NCBI GenBank assembly: GCA_028279215.1
Contig: JANQOF010000012.1
Location: 1-36,782, forward strand
DNA length: 36,782 nucleotides
Direction of reading: 5' to 3'
Source of the DNA: Pirellulales bacterium
Lineage (GTDB): Bacteria; Planctomycetota; Planctomycetia; Pirellulales; Lacipirellulaceae
Part shown: positions 9,025-16,708 of the stretch, one piece after another
Numbering within the stretch: the first letter of the stretch is position 1
Layout of the letters: the number at the start of each line of letters is the position of its first letter
Made by a program: the position numbers and the translations under genes
The notes under the pieces: generated by a model
Told to the model about the DNA's origin: nothing
The model's input: only the letters and a program-made list of their open reading frames with translations
Database searches by the model: none

Positions 9025-9350
9025 CAGCTTTCCCGTCTTTGCGTGTGGTGGAACAACCGAAGTGTTCAGTCATGCTCAGCGGTCGTTCCGCCGGTGATGA
9101 GCAAACATAGAACGTCGAGTGAACACACCAACCAAGCATTCCTAAAACCGCATGTAGAGGGTTTTGGATTGGCCGCGTTTGAGAGAACTAGTCTTTCGGC
9201 AACGGGATAACCGCATGACAAGACGTGCAAAACAACAGCCAACCCATTTGCACGTGTCGAATCCGCGAGCTATTCCAATTCCGAAGGGACGGCTAGGTAA
9301 CGCCTCCTTGCGGATAACCGTTGTGGCTAAGTTAGAGAGGATCCAGGTTG
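9025..9350. other. Divergent intergenic region between cheA and cheY
   Basis: This 326-nt gap must carry promoters for both chemotaxis transcripts. I see no gene in it and no convincing -35/-10 pair for either direction. It does hold a 9-bp inverted repeat (9223-9255) and a repeated 9-mer, GGATAACCG, at 9205-9213 and 9312-9320. On the plus side a GAGAGGA ribosome binding site at 9335-9341 fixes the cheY start at 9351. Confidence 0.6.
9223..9255. promoter_or_regulatory. Dyad in the cheA-cheY divergent region
   Basis: ACGTGCAAA (9223-9231) and TTTGCACGT (9247-9255) form a perfect 9-bp inverted repeat around 15 nt. The position between two divergent chemotaxis transcripts and the two-turn centre-to-centre spacing (24 bp) fit a regulator operator; a short hairpin is the alternative. 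No regulator is identified. Confidence 0.4.
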
Positions 9351-9716
9351 ATGAGCATCAAAGCCTTAATCGCCGACGACTCAGGCGTCATGCGAAAGAT
9401 CATTGTTCGAGCTGCTAACGCAGCGGGTATTCAAGATATTGTTGAGGCAGTCGATGGAGCGGATGCCGTCGCGAAGTTTGGCGAGGAGCACTTCGATTTG
9501 GTACTGACCGATTGGAACATGCCGAATAAGACGGGGCTGGAGGTAATCCAGGAAATCCGCGCAACCGGTAGCAGTGTGCCCATCATCATGGTGACGACCG
9601 AAGGCGAGAAGTCGAGCGTGCTTCAGGCCATCCAAGCCGGCGTATCCGACTACCTAACCAAGCCATTCGAAGCGGACGCGTTGTTGGCAAAAATCGAAAA
9701 GCTCGCGTTGGTCTAA
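9351..9716 (+). CDS. cheY: Chemotaxis response regulator CheY
   Basis: This 121-residue protein is a lone receiver domain. It shows the acidic pair in LIADDSGVMRK, the phospho-acceptor Asp in LVLTDWNMPNKTG, the conserved Thr in IIMVTTEGE and the conserved Lys in DYLTKPFE. With no output domain it should act by binding a target when phosphorylated by CheA, classically the flagellar switch. The in-frame TTG at 9348 precedes the ATG; the ATG at 9351 sits 9 nt after GAGAGGA and is preferred. cheX follows after 38 bp. No flagellar or pilus genes are in the window, so the motor it controls is unknown. Confidence 0.93.
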   Translation: MSIKALIADDSGVMRKIIVRAANAAGIQDIVEAVDGADAVAKFGEEHFDLVLTDWNMPNKTGLEVIQEIRATGSSVPIIMVTTEGEKSSVLQAIQAGVSDYLTKPFEADALLAKIEKLALV

Positions 9717-9754
9717 ACTTGCGGCAGTGCTACCTGCCACTCAGGAGATGCGAT

Positions 9755-10243
9755 ATGCGCGCCGAATATATTAACCCGTTCATCGAGTCGACCGTCGACG
9801 TGTTCAAAACCATGCTCTCGTGCGACGTGGCCCGGACGGGCCTGACGGTTCACGAGACCTTTCATCCGCAGTACGACATCACCGGGATTATAGGGATGTC
9901 GGGCAAAGCGCATGGCGACGTCGTGATCAGCTTTGAACGTTCCGTGGCTCTCGCCGCAACCGAGACGTTGTTGGGCACGAAGTACAGTGAGATCAACGAC
10001 GACGTGGTCGACACCGTCGGAGAACTGACGAACATGATCGCGGGAAACGCCAAATCAAGCTTGGAGCGATTCGAGCTTCAACTGGCTCTGCCAACGGTGA
10101 TTGTGGGCAAGAACCACTCGATTCGGTTCCCGTCGAAGGTCAAGCCACTGTCGCTTCCCTTTGAATCAGTTTGGGGAAACTTCAACATCGAGGTCGGACT
10201 GATCGAGTCGCCCGAAGACGCTCACGCGGTGATTAGCGGTTAG
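9755..10243 (+). CDS. cheX: CheX-type chemotaxis phosphatase
   Basis: This 162-residue protein belongs to the CheC/CheX/FliY family, which dephosphorylates CheY-P. The hallmark E-x2-N helix is present in VGELTNMIAGNAKSSLE, and IIGMSGKAHGDVVISFE is the expected preceding strand region. Having one such helix and about 160 residues matches CheX rather than two-site CheC. A longer frame opens with TTG at 9719, but the ATG at 9755 has AGGAG 7 nt upstream, which decides the start. Placement directly after cheY supports a dedicated signal-termination role. It converges with the DUF1559 gene 24 bp downstream. Confidence 0.9.
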   Translation: MRAEYINPFIESTVDVFKTMLSCDVARTGLTVHETFHPQYDITGIIGMSGKAHGDVVISFERSVALAATETLLGTKYSEINDDVVDTVGELTNMIAGNAKSSLERFELQLALPTVIVGKNHSIRFPSKVKPLSLPFESVWGNFNIEVGLIESPEDAHAVISG

Positions 10244-10267
10244 AGCACGTAAGATCGCCCTCAACTC

Positions 10268-11242
10268 TCACCGACTCATTATCTCGCTACCGGCCACCGT
10301 GCTCAGCGCACCTAGCCATAGCCACTCGTCGGCGATGTTGATATCGCTCACCTGCTCTGGATTGACTCCGATTGCAGTCCCCGAATTACTGGTCGACAAT
10401 GCTTCGGCGTGGCCATCCAAGAACACAAACTGCACGACGCCGGGGTGCTCGCTGCCAAAGACCTCGTCACTGGGGTCATCCGGCCCATCGGCCAATCCAT
10501 CTTCGGTTCCGCGCATGATGGTGGTTAAGGAGTCGGACGCCAGGAAGCAGCTATCGCCTTGCCGTGCATGCTGGGTGCCTTCGTCCCACTCGTCGCGAAC
10601 CGGGCGAATGTGCTTGTCGCCGATCGCAATGGTGTTGGAGAGTCCGTCCGTTACCTGCCGCATCTTGATCGCTGACCCGCTGAATAGCGGCCCGGCCAGC
10701 GTCAGATCAATCTTCCCCGCGACGAAGTCGTTGTCTTCCATACCGATATCTTCCTCGAGCCCAGCATTCGCTGCGTAATCTCCACCAGCCGCAACGCCGC
10801 GCACTTGGGAAGGTTGGTCATTGTCATCGAAATCGCGATCGGCCGCCGGTTGACGTCGACTTGGACAGAAGTACAGAGGGATCGGCCTTCGCATGGCACT
10901 TGCGTTCGCTTCGGAGTCGACGCGCTCGCCTTCCACGAATGCACCGTGAACAGCTTGTTGCTCTAGGTACGGCAACAGCGAGAACGCCCAAGATGTGCCG
11001 AATTGATCCGAGCGATTTCGCCCCGTTGGGAACCGCCCTTTCGCGTCGTGGTAGCTTTGCAGCGCCAAACCAATCTCTCGTAGGTGCGAGCGACACTCGG
11101 TACGCCGTGCTGACTCGCGGGCGGCTTGGATCGCGGGTAGCAGCAGTGCCACCAAAATGCCAATGATTGCAATCACTACCAGCAGCTCTACCAAATTAAA
11201 GCCGCGGCGATTGGCCGTCAGGCGCCAACGTACGCTTAACAT
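10268..11242 (-). CDS. DUF1559 pseudopilin-like protein
   Basis: This 324-residue protein is of a type greatly expanded in Planctomycetota. The N-terminus carries a type IV pilin-like prepilin signal, RRGFNLVELLVVIAIIG, with Glu5 of the mature protein, followed by a hydrophobic helix that serves as a membrane anchor. The DUF1559 body starts with AARESARRTECRSHLREIG. Near the C-terminus HPGVVQFVFLDG fits the H-X9-DG motif of the family. The function is unknown; it is presumably processed by prepilin peptidase and held at the inner membrane or in a pseudopilus. A longer frame reaches 11335, but the ATG at 11242 puts MLSVRWRLTANRR directly before the cleavage site and has GAGGA upstream, so it is preferred. 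It is divergent from bamA. Confidence 0.92.
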   Translation of the reverse strand: MLSVRWRLTANRRGFNLVELLVVIAIIGILVALLLPAIQAARESARRTECRSHLREIGLALQSYHDAKGRFPTGRNRSDQFGTSWAFSLLPYLEQQAVHGAFVEGERVDSEANASAMRRPIPLYFCPSRRQPAADRDFDDNDQPSQVRGVAAGGDYAANAGLEEDIGMEDNDFVAGKIDLTLAGPLFSGSAIKMRQVTDGLSNTIAIGDKHIRPVRDEWDEGTQHARQGDSCFLASDSLTTIMRGTEDGLADGPDDPSDEVFGSEHPGVVQFVFLDGHAEALSTSNSGTAIGVNPEQVSDINIADEWLWLGALSTVAGSEIMSR

Positions 11243-11571
11243 ATGAATCCTCGAATCACGATGCAAATCGACCACTTGTTGGAGTACCCATAAACCCCGC
11301 CGTGCTGGCAAGGTTCTTGAAAGTCCCGGCCACACCTGTTTTCCAGGAACTCCGGTCCTTCGTCGTCAGTTTGTAGGTGCGGCGCACGCGGCTGCAAGTT
11401 ATCCGTCGACATCCCGATCGACCCGGGAAATCGTGAATCTGTCTTGCCCGCCCGAAGCAATTTCGGTATCCCTTCCCGGCCCTGTAGGGCTGTGGTACCC
11501 GCGGTACGTGTGACCGAAGGCGGTAAACCCTGGCTCCCGGCAGCGAAACTCCTCCTGACGAGTCTTCTCGA
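11243..11571. other. Divergent intergenic region before bamA
   Basis: These 329 nt separate the DUF1559 gene from bamA. No gene or strong promoter was recognised. Two small adjacent hairpins, GCCCT/AGGGC (11479-11490) and GTACC/GGTAC (11495-11507), lie about 70 nt before the bamA start and would fall in its mRNA leader. Confidence 0.5.
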
Positions 11572-14500
11572 ATGGCAAACAAACCAACCCCGATTCGAAC
11601 GCTGGTCGATGCCCGTTCGAACACCCTATTCGCACGGATGCGGCCGATCGTGGCGGGCATTCTGGTGCTGGCTGCCACCGAAGCGGCGTGTGGCCAAGGG
11701 AACATGAGCGCCCGTGATCTAGCCGGTAGCCTTTTCGGCCGCGATAAGAAGCCCGAGCCCATCGCCGCCGGGCCCTCAATCTCGGCTACCGACGAAGTGG
11801 TGACCGACATCCGGGTCGAAGGCAATCGGGCGGTGCCGCGCTCGCACGTGTTGGCGCAGTTGCAAACCCGAATCGGTCGACCCTACGATCCTCTGCTCGT
11901 GCAGCGGGACGTGAAGAAACTGTTCAAGCAGCAGTGGTTTGTGAACGTCGAGACGTATACCGACCGCGGCCCAAGCGGCTTGGTGGTTATCTTCAAGGTG
12001 ACCGAGCGCCCCACCATTCGCTACATCGAGTATCTCGACAATAGGAGCATCAAGGAAAAGAAGCTGGAAAAGGAAACTGGCCTAGTAGTAGGTGGCGCGA
12101 TCAGCCCATACCAGGTGGAGGAGGGCCGCAGCCGGATTGAACAGTTGTACAAAGACAACGGGTTCAACCGGGTGCAGGTTCAGATTGTCGAAGGCAATAA
12201 CCCCGACGATAGCGGAATCATCTACGCGATCAACGAGGGACCGCAGCAGAAGATCTGGGCGGTCGACTTCGTTGGCAACCGGTTTGCCACCGCCGGACAA
12301 TTGAAGACAAAGATCAAGTCGAAGCCCAGCATGACGCGGGTGGTGTTCGAGAACCATCTGGACCATGAAGTGCTCGACGCTGATGTGCTGCGATTGACCG
12401 ACTACTACCGTAGGTTTGGGTTCTTCCAGGCAAAGGTGGGACGGCGGATCGAATGGAACGCAAAGGGCGACTGGGCTACGATTCACTTCGTGGTCAATGA
12501 AGGACCTCAATCGTCGGTGCGCGACATTTCGATCCTCGGCAATGAACTGTTCGCCACCGAAGACCTGTTGAGCGGCTTGAAGCTGCAAGGGTCGCAGACG
12601 TTTGAACGCGATCGGCTAACTGGCGACGTGGAGTGGCTGAAGGAACTCTACGGCAGCCGAGGATACGTGTTTGCAGACATTAAGGCGGACGTTCGCTATC
12701 TGGACGAGCCGGGTGAGGTCGATCTGGTGTACTCCGTGAACGAAGGCAAACGGTTCCGTGTTGGGCGAATCTTCGTCCACATCGGCGGTGAAAACCCGCA
12801 CACGCAGATTCAAACCGCACTGAATCGCCTTTCGATTCGACCCGGCGAGATCATGGACATTCGCGAAATCCGAGCCAGCGAGCGGCGACTACAAGCGAGC
12901 AGCCTGTTCCACACCGACCCCGCGCGAAACGTCTTCCCCAAGATCACGTTCAAAATTCCCGAATTGGAAGACGACTTCATGACTGCTAGTGAGAAGCCGA
13001 CTGTTCGCGGGCAAAGCCCCGAGCCGGCCACGGTGGTTCCGGTCGCTGGGGCTAAGGGCACCTACGAAGTTGAGCGCCCGAGCTTTTTGGTGAGCGACGG
13101 TGCCGACATGGACGTTCACATGTACGTCAGCCCACCTGACGCACCCAAGCCATCGAAGCCGGTGGTGCATACGGTGCGTAAGCCCACGAACGACGCCACC
13201 GACCAACCGCGATTCAACTCGGCGTACGGGCAATTGAATGTGCGTTCGTCGAACCCGTACCAGCCCCGCCCCGAGCTACCTCGACGTAGCGACATCGTGG
13301 TCCGCGGTCAGTCACCGGCGCCTGCTCCGCAGACGGTGAGTTGGACGTCGGGAAGCACTCCGACTCCACGTTCGGCGGCGTCGCTGCCAGGATCGGCTTC
13401 GTCGTTGCCGGCAGGCGTGGGCGGGCAAGTCGTTCAAGCGACGGGGCCAGAATCGGCGCCACCCACAGTCCAACCAGTACAATTCACCAATCAGTTGCCG
13501 CCACCTCCAGAGCCGTTGCCCCCGAGTGCCGCCATCACGCCGTTCCCGGTTACCGAGGGCATCTTCCCCGGCGCTGGCGGATTGCCGACTACGCAGTTCA
13601 CCGACCCGACCGTCGACGTGTTCGTCGACTTGGAAGAAACCCAGACTGGCCGATTCTTGCTGGGAGTGGGCGTCAACTCCGATGCTGGTGTCGTAGGCCA
13701 GATCCTAGTTGACGAGCGAAACTTCAACTGGCGGCGCTTTCCGCGTAGTTGGCAAGACGTAATCGACGGCACCGCGTGGCGTGGCGGTGGCCAAAGGTTG
13801 CGGATTGAAGCCGCGCCTGGCTCGGAAGTGCAACGATACTTGGTTAACTTTCAGGAACCGTTCTTGATGGGCACGCCCGTGAGCCTGAGCCTTTCAGGCT
13901 CGTACTTCGATCGTCGTTTCGACGATTGGGACGAACAACGGCTGGGTGGCCGAATTGGTCTTGGTTATCAATGGGTCGATAGCGACGTTTCGACCAACTT
14001 CACGTATCGGGGTGAAAACGTAAACATCAGCAACCCGTCAAACCCTGCCGAGCCGCAACTCGCTGAAGTACTAGGCGACAACGTGTTGCACGGTTTTCGA
14101 TTGGCCGTAATCAACGACACCCGCGACAGCTCGTTCTTGCCCACCCAGGGCCATTACTTTGAAGTGCACGCCGAGCAGGTGATTGGCACCTACGATTATC
14201 CCCGCGGCGGGTTCGACCTGCGAAAGTACTTTCTAATGCGCGAGCGGGCTGACCACTCGGGCCGTCACGTGCTGAGCCTCACAACCAGAGTGGATGTGAC
14301 CGGCAGCAACACGCCGATCTACGACCATTACTTTGCTGGTGGCTTTTCGACCATGCGAGGCTTCGACTTCCGTGGCGCGTCTCCGGTATCGGAGGGTGTG
14401 ACAGTCGGCGGCGAGTTCCGCTGGCTCAATTCGGCGGAGTACATGTTCCCTGTTACGGCCGACGACATGCTCCATGGCGTTGTGTTCTGCGATTTCGGTA

Positions 14501-14676
14501 CCACCGAGCCCACCGTGAGCCTCGACGACTTTCGTGTTGCGCCTGGTTTGGGGCTTCGAGTTACGGTGCCAGCCATGGGACCGGCGCCCATCGCGCTCGA
14601 CTTCGCCTGGCCTGTCGCTCGTGCGGATACCGACGACTTGCAGGTATTCAGCTTTAGTGTTGGATTCCTTCGATAA
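11572..14676 (+). CDS. bamA: BamA/Omp85-family outer membrane assembly protein with long linker
   Basis: This 1034-residue protein should insert beta-barrel proteins into the outer membrane. After a signal segment (about residues 23-42, following a 22-residue extension) there are five POTRA-like repeats: about 75-148, 148-226, 227-313, 314-396 and 397-466, several opening with patterns such as IRVEGNRAVP, VDFVGNRFAT and ISILGNELFA. The C-terminal D15-type barrel (about 685-1034) includes FAGGFSTMRGFDFRG, the conserved surface-antigen motif. About 210 Pro/Ser/Thr-rich residues (about 470-680) sit between POTRA 5 and the barrel, with a repeated VRGQSP motif. The barrel ends in FSFSVGFLR, without the usual final aromatic residue. 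The start could instead be ATG 11638, which would leave a standard-length signal peptide. Confidence 0.9.
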   Translation: MANKPTPIRTLVDARSNTLFARMRPIVAGILVLAATEAACGQGNMSARDLAGSLFGRDKKPEPIAAGPSISATDEVVTDIRVEGNRAVPRSHVLAQLQTRIGRPYDPLLVQRDVKKLFKQQWFVNVETYTDRGPSGLVVIFKVTERPTIRYIEYLDNRSIKEKKLEKETGLVVGGAISPYQVEEGRSRIEQLYKDNGFNRVQVQIVEGNNPDDSGIIYAINEGPQQKIWAVDFVGNRFATAGQLKTKIKSKPSMTRVVFENHLDHEVLDADVLRLTDYYRRFGFFQAKVGRRIEWNAKGDWATIHFVVNEGPQSSVRDISILGNELFATEDLLSGLKLQGSQTFERDRLTGDVEWLKELYGSRGYVFADIKADVRYLDEPGEVDLVYSVNEGKRFRVGRIFVHIGGENPHTQIQTALNRLSIRPGEIMDIREIRASERRLQASSLFHTDPARNVFPKITFKIPELEDDFMTASEKPTVRGQSPEPATVVPVAGAKGTYEVERPSFLVSDGADMDVHMYVSPPDAPKPSKPVVHTVRKPTNDATDQPRFNSAYGQLNVRSSNPYQPRPELPRRSDIVVRGQSPAPAPQTVSWTSGSTPTPRSAASLPGSASSLPAGVGGQVVQATGPESAPPTVQPVQFTNQLPPPPEPLPPSAAITPFPVTEGIFPGAGGLPTTQFTDPTVDVFVDLEETQTGRFLLGVGVNSDAGVVGQILVDERNFNWRRFPRSWQDVIDGTAWRGGGQRLRIEAAPGSEVQRYLVNFQEPFLMGTPVSLSLSGSYFDRRFDDWDEQRLGGRIGLGYQWVDSDVSTNFTYRGENVNISNPSNPAEPQLAEVLGDNVLHGFRLAVINDTRDSSFLPTQGHYFEVHAEQVIGTYDYPRGGFDLRKYFLMRERADHSGRHVLSLTTRVDVTGSNTPIYDHYFAGGFSTMRGFDFRGASPVSEGVTVGGEFRWLNSAEYMFPVTADDMLHGVVFCDFGTTEPTVSLDDFRVAPGLGLRVTVPAMGPAPIALDFAWPVARADTDDLQVFSFSVGFLR

Positions 14677-14678
14677 GC

Positions 14679-14915
14679 TCAACGGCGATAGTACCACTGC
14701 CGCCATCCTTGCGTGTAGTCGCGGTGCATGACGGGAGCGGGCGGGTGATGATAGGCTCCAAACCATCCCCATCGGAAACGAGGCGCGCCGCAGCCCATCG
14801 GGCTTGTATAGTTCTGCGGCGTCACGAACGCCGCCTCACGCACGGGCGCGGCAGGCTGAGCGTGAGCCGCTGCGGTAAGCGCCGCCGCGCAAAAAAGAGC
14901 GAGCGTCGTCTTCAT
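14679..14915 (-). CDS. Small secreted Trp/Tyr-rich protein
   Basis: This 78-residue protein begins with a clear Sec signal peptide, MKTTLALFCAAALTAAAHA, probably cut before QPAAP. The mature part is about 59 residues, rich in Trp, Tyr, His and Pro, with one Cys, and ends in RQWYYRR. The AAGGAGG ribosome binding site 9 nt before the ATG is strong and makes a real gene likely. It converges with bamA with only 2 bp between the stop codons and lies 33 bp after the next secreted-protein gene, with which it may be co-transcribed. I recognise no family and assign no function. Confidence 0.75.
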   Translation of the reverse strand: MKTTLALFCAAALTAAAHAQPAAPVREAAFVTPQNYTSPMGCGAPRFRWGWFGAYHHPPAPVMHRDYTQGWRQWYYRR

Positions 14916-14948
14916 CGGATGAGCCTCCTTGCTTGCATGCCTTTTGGG

Positions 14949-15401
14949 TTACGGTGCGACCACCGCCGGTTGATCGACGACCGCTGGCTGGTCGAAAGGC
15001 ACTGCTGGTTGTTCGTACGGCACCGGGTAGCCACCGTCGCCGTAGAAGCCCCCGCCGTAGAAGTAGGGTGCTCCAAGTACAACATTCGGCGGGCCGTAAA
15101 GGTTGCCAAAGTAGGGTTCGTAGCTGCCCCCCCACCGCATGCGATAGTAGTCTAAGTGATAAGGATAAGGTCGCTGGAACTGCCCGCCAGACACATGCGA
15201 CGACGAGTACCTATGTCCGCGACGACCATATCGATGGTGCCGACGCCAATCGTACGGCCGATGCTTCGTGTAGTTCGCCGAACCTCCACCCCAACCACCT
15301 CGCCCACGCTGGTAGGTGGGATGCTCGCCCTCGCTGGCCGATGCGGCCGTGGATACTGCGAGAAGTGTTGCAAACGCTAGTAGTCCGATAAGTCGCGGCA
15401 T
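14949..15401 (-). CDS. Secreted Gly/Tyr/His-rich protein
   Basis: This 150-residue protein has a signal peptide, MPRLIGLLAFATLLAVSTAA, probably cut after ASA. The mature protein is low-complexity: a Gly-rich stretch, then RRHHRYGRRGHRYSSSH, a Tyr/Pro-rich middle and a C-terminal tail with three QPAV repeats. This composition resembles small envelope or surface proteins of planctomycetes, but no named family is recognised. A -35/-10 pair lies just upstream. The 78-residue secreted protein follows at 33 bp. A structural or matrix role is a guess from composition and export only. Confidence 0.75.
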   Translation of the reverse strand: MPRLIGLLAFATLLAVSTAASASEGEHPTYQRGRGGWGGGSANYTKHRPYDWRRHHRYGRRGHRYSSSHVSGGQFQRPYPYHLDYYRMRWGGSYEPYFGNLYGPPNVVLGAPYFYGGGFYGDGGYPVPYEQPAVPFDQPAVVDQPAVVAP

Positions 15402-15443
15402 GTGCCTATGCTCTCTTGGTCGGTAGGATCTCGCGATACCTCC

Positions 15444-15473
15444 ATGCTAGGCAGCGAAATTCCGTCGCGGCAA
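15444..15473 (-). promoter_or_regulatory. Probable promoter of the small secreted-protein pair
   Basis: On the minus strand TTGCCG (15468-15473) and TAGCAT (15444-15449) are separated by 18 nt. Each hexamer matches the sigma-70 consensus at 4 of 6 positions. The predicted start is about 35 nt before the ATG at 15401. Confidence 0.4.
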
Positions 15474-15553
15474 GAAAAATGGGCTAAATGCGACAATTGG
15501 GGGCCCTTCTGGGCCGATTCTAGCGACTAGCCGGGGGCACTTTCCCGAACCGA

Positions 15554-16438
15554 CTAGTCCTCGTCGTCCACGCTGGCGCCAAACAGCAGCTTGCGATCAC
15601 GTGGATCTTCGAGCCCGGCAGCCATTTTTTTGAGGGCCTCCGTTTCAATTTGACGGACTCGTTCCCGCGTAAGTCCCAGCAGCTCGCCGATCTCCTTGAG
15701 CGTTTTCGGCTCGTGACCCTCCAAGCCGAACCGCATCTTGAGCACGGTTGCTTCGCGGGTATCCATCGACTTGAGCATCTGCATCACGTGGTGCAGACTG
15801 TCGCTCTCAACCAGCGTGTCGTCTGGCGTCCGCTGCCGCTCGTCCATTACCAAGTCGCCCAAACTCCAGCCGGCTTCCGCCTGATCGGTCTGGGGCGTCG
15901 CGTTGTAGATCTTGATCGCCTTCTTGATGATCGGCAACTTCTTCTTCGGCAGGCCAAGGATGCGGGCGACTTCCTCGGGCGTCGGGGTGCGGTCGAGTTC
16001 CTCAGTCAACCGCGCCGTAGCGCGACGCCACTTACTCAGCAACTCGACCATGTACGCTGGAATCCGAATGGTCTTGCCCGTGTTGATTAAGGCTCGCTTG
16101 ATCGACTGCTTGATCCAGTAGCTGGCATACGTGCTAAAGCGCGTGCCCATGGCTGGGTCGAAGCCCTCGACCGCGCGAAGCAAGCCCAGGTTGCCTTCTT
16201 CGATAAGGTCTTGCAGGCTCAGACCTTTGCCGGAATAACCTCGAGCGATATTCACCACCAGACGCAAGTTGGCGCGAACCATACGATCTCGGGCGGCGGT
16301 ATCGCCTTCGCCAATACGGACAGCCAGTTCCTTCTCCTCTTTGGCATTGAGAAGGGCGGTTTCGTTGATTTCGCGCAGGTAGGTTTCCAACGGTGTCTGC
16401 ACCGAGGAGGTGTCTTTGCGCTTTTTGGTGGAAGGCAT
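15554..16438 (-). CDS. RpoD/SigA-type sigma-70 factor, short form
   Basis: This 294-residue protein directs RNA polymerase to promoters. Region 1.2 is at about residues 13-45 (TPLETYLREINETALLNAKE), region 2 at about 50-120 with VRANLRLVVNIARGY, LIEEGNLGLLRAVEGFD and RFSTYASYWIKQSIKRAL, region 3 at about 130-210 and region 4 at about 225-285 with the helix-turn-helix TLKEIGELLGLTRERVRQIE. Region 1.1 and the long non-conserved insert of E. coli RpoD are absent. All core regions are present, so it is not an ECF factor. It may be the housekeeping sigma or a group 2 paralogue; the window cannot decide, so no symbol is given. It lies downstream of rpsA, separated by a strong terminator, and so should have its own promoter within 16439-16643, where none was clear. 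Confidence 0.92.
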   Translation of the reverse strand: MPSTKKRKDTSSVQTPLETYLREINETALLNAKEEKELAVRIGEGDTAARDRMVRANLRLVVNIARGYSGKGLSLQDLIEEGNLGLLRAVEGFDPAMGTRFSTYASYWIKQSIKRALINTGKTIRIPAYMVELLSKWRRATARLTEELDRTPTPEEVARILGLPKKKLPIIKKAIKIYNATPQTDQAEAGWSLGDLVMDERQRTPDDTLVESDSLHHVMQMLKSMDTREATVLKMRFGLEGHEPKTLKEIGELLGLTRERVRQIETEALKKMAAGLEDPRDRKLLFGASVDDED

Positions 16439-16643
16439 GGCGGGTACGGATCGATAGGCCGGTGGTGCACAGCGAAGGTTCCGCTGCAGCAGGATGGGCG
16501 TGGATACGGGAGTTGGCGGGATGCTTTAGGTATCGACCCTACTGGCCACCGCACTGCAAATCCTTGCTAGCGACGTAGGCTGCGCCGGTTGTGATCGCCG
16601 CACCGGCGCTAACGAAAAGCGCGGCGATGCACCACAGTACAGA

Positions 16644-16679
16644 AAGCGGTTGTGCGAAATGACACTCGCACAACCGCTT
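16644..16679 (-). terminator. Strong hairpin terminator after rpsA
   Basis: A perfect 14-bp stem is formed by AAGCGGTTGTGCGA (16644-16657) and TCGCACAACCGCTT (16666-16679) with an 8-nt loop. It begins 29 nt after the rpsA stop. On the minus strand it is followed by TTCTGT, a weak T-tract. It should separate rpsA from the sigma gene. Confidence 0.75.
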
Positions 16680-16708
16680 GTCCAACTCGAAGATATCTAA
16701 CGCGACGA

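Noticed and set aside
10244-10267. Terminator between the convergent cheX and DUF1559 genes
   Set aside because: Only 24 nt are available and no inverted repeat is present.
15502-15515. GGCCC-TTCT-GGGCC hairpin after the sigma gene as a terminator
   Set aside because: The stem is only 5 bp and no T-run follows directly, so it is too weak to list.
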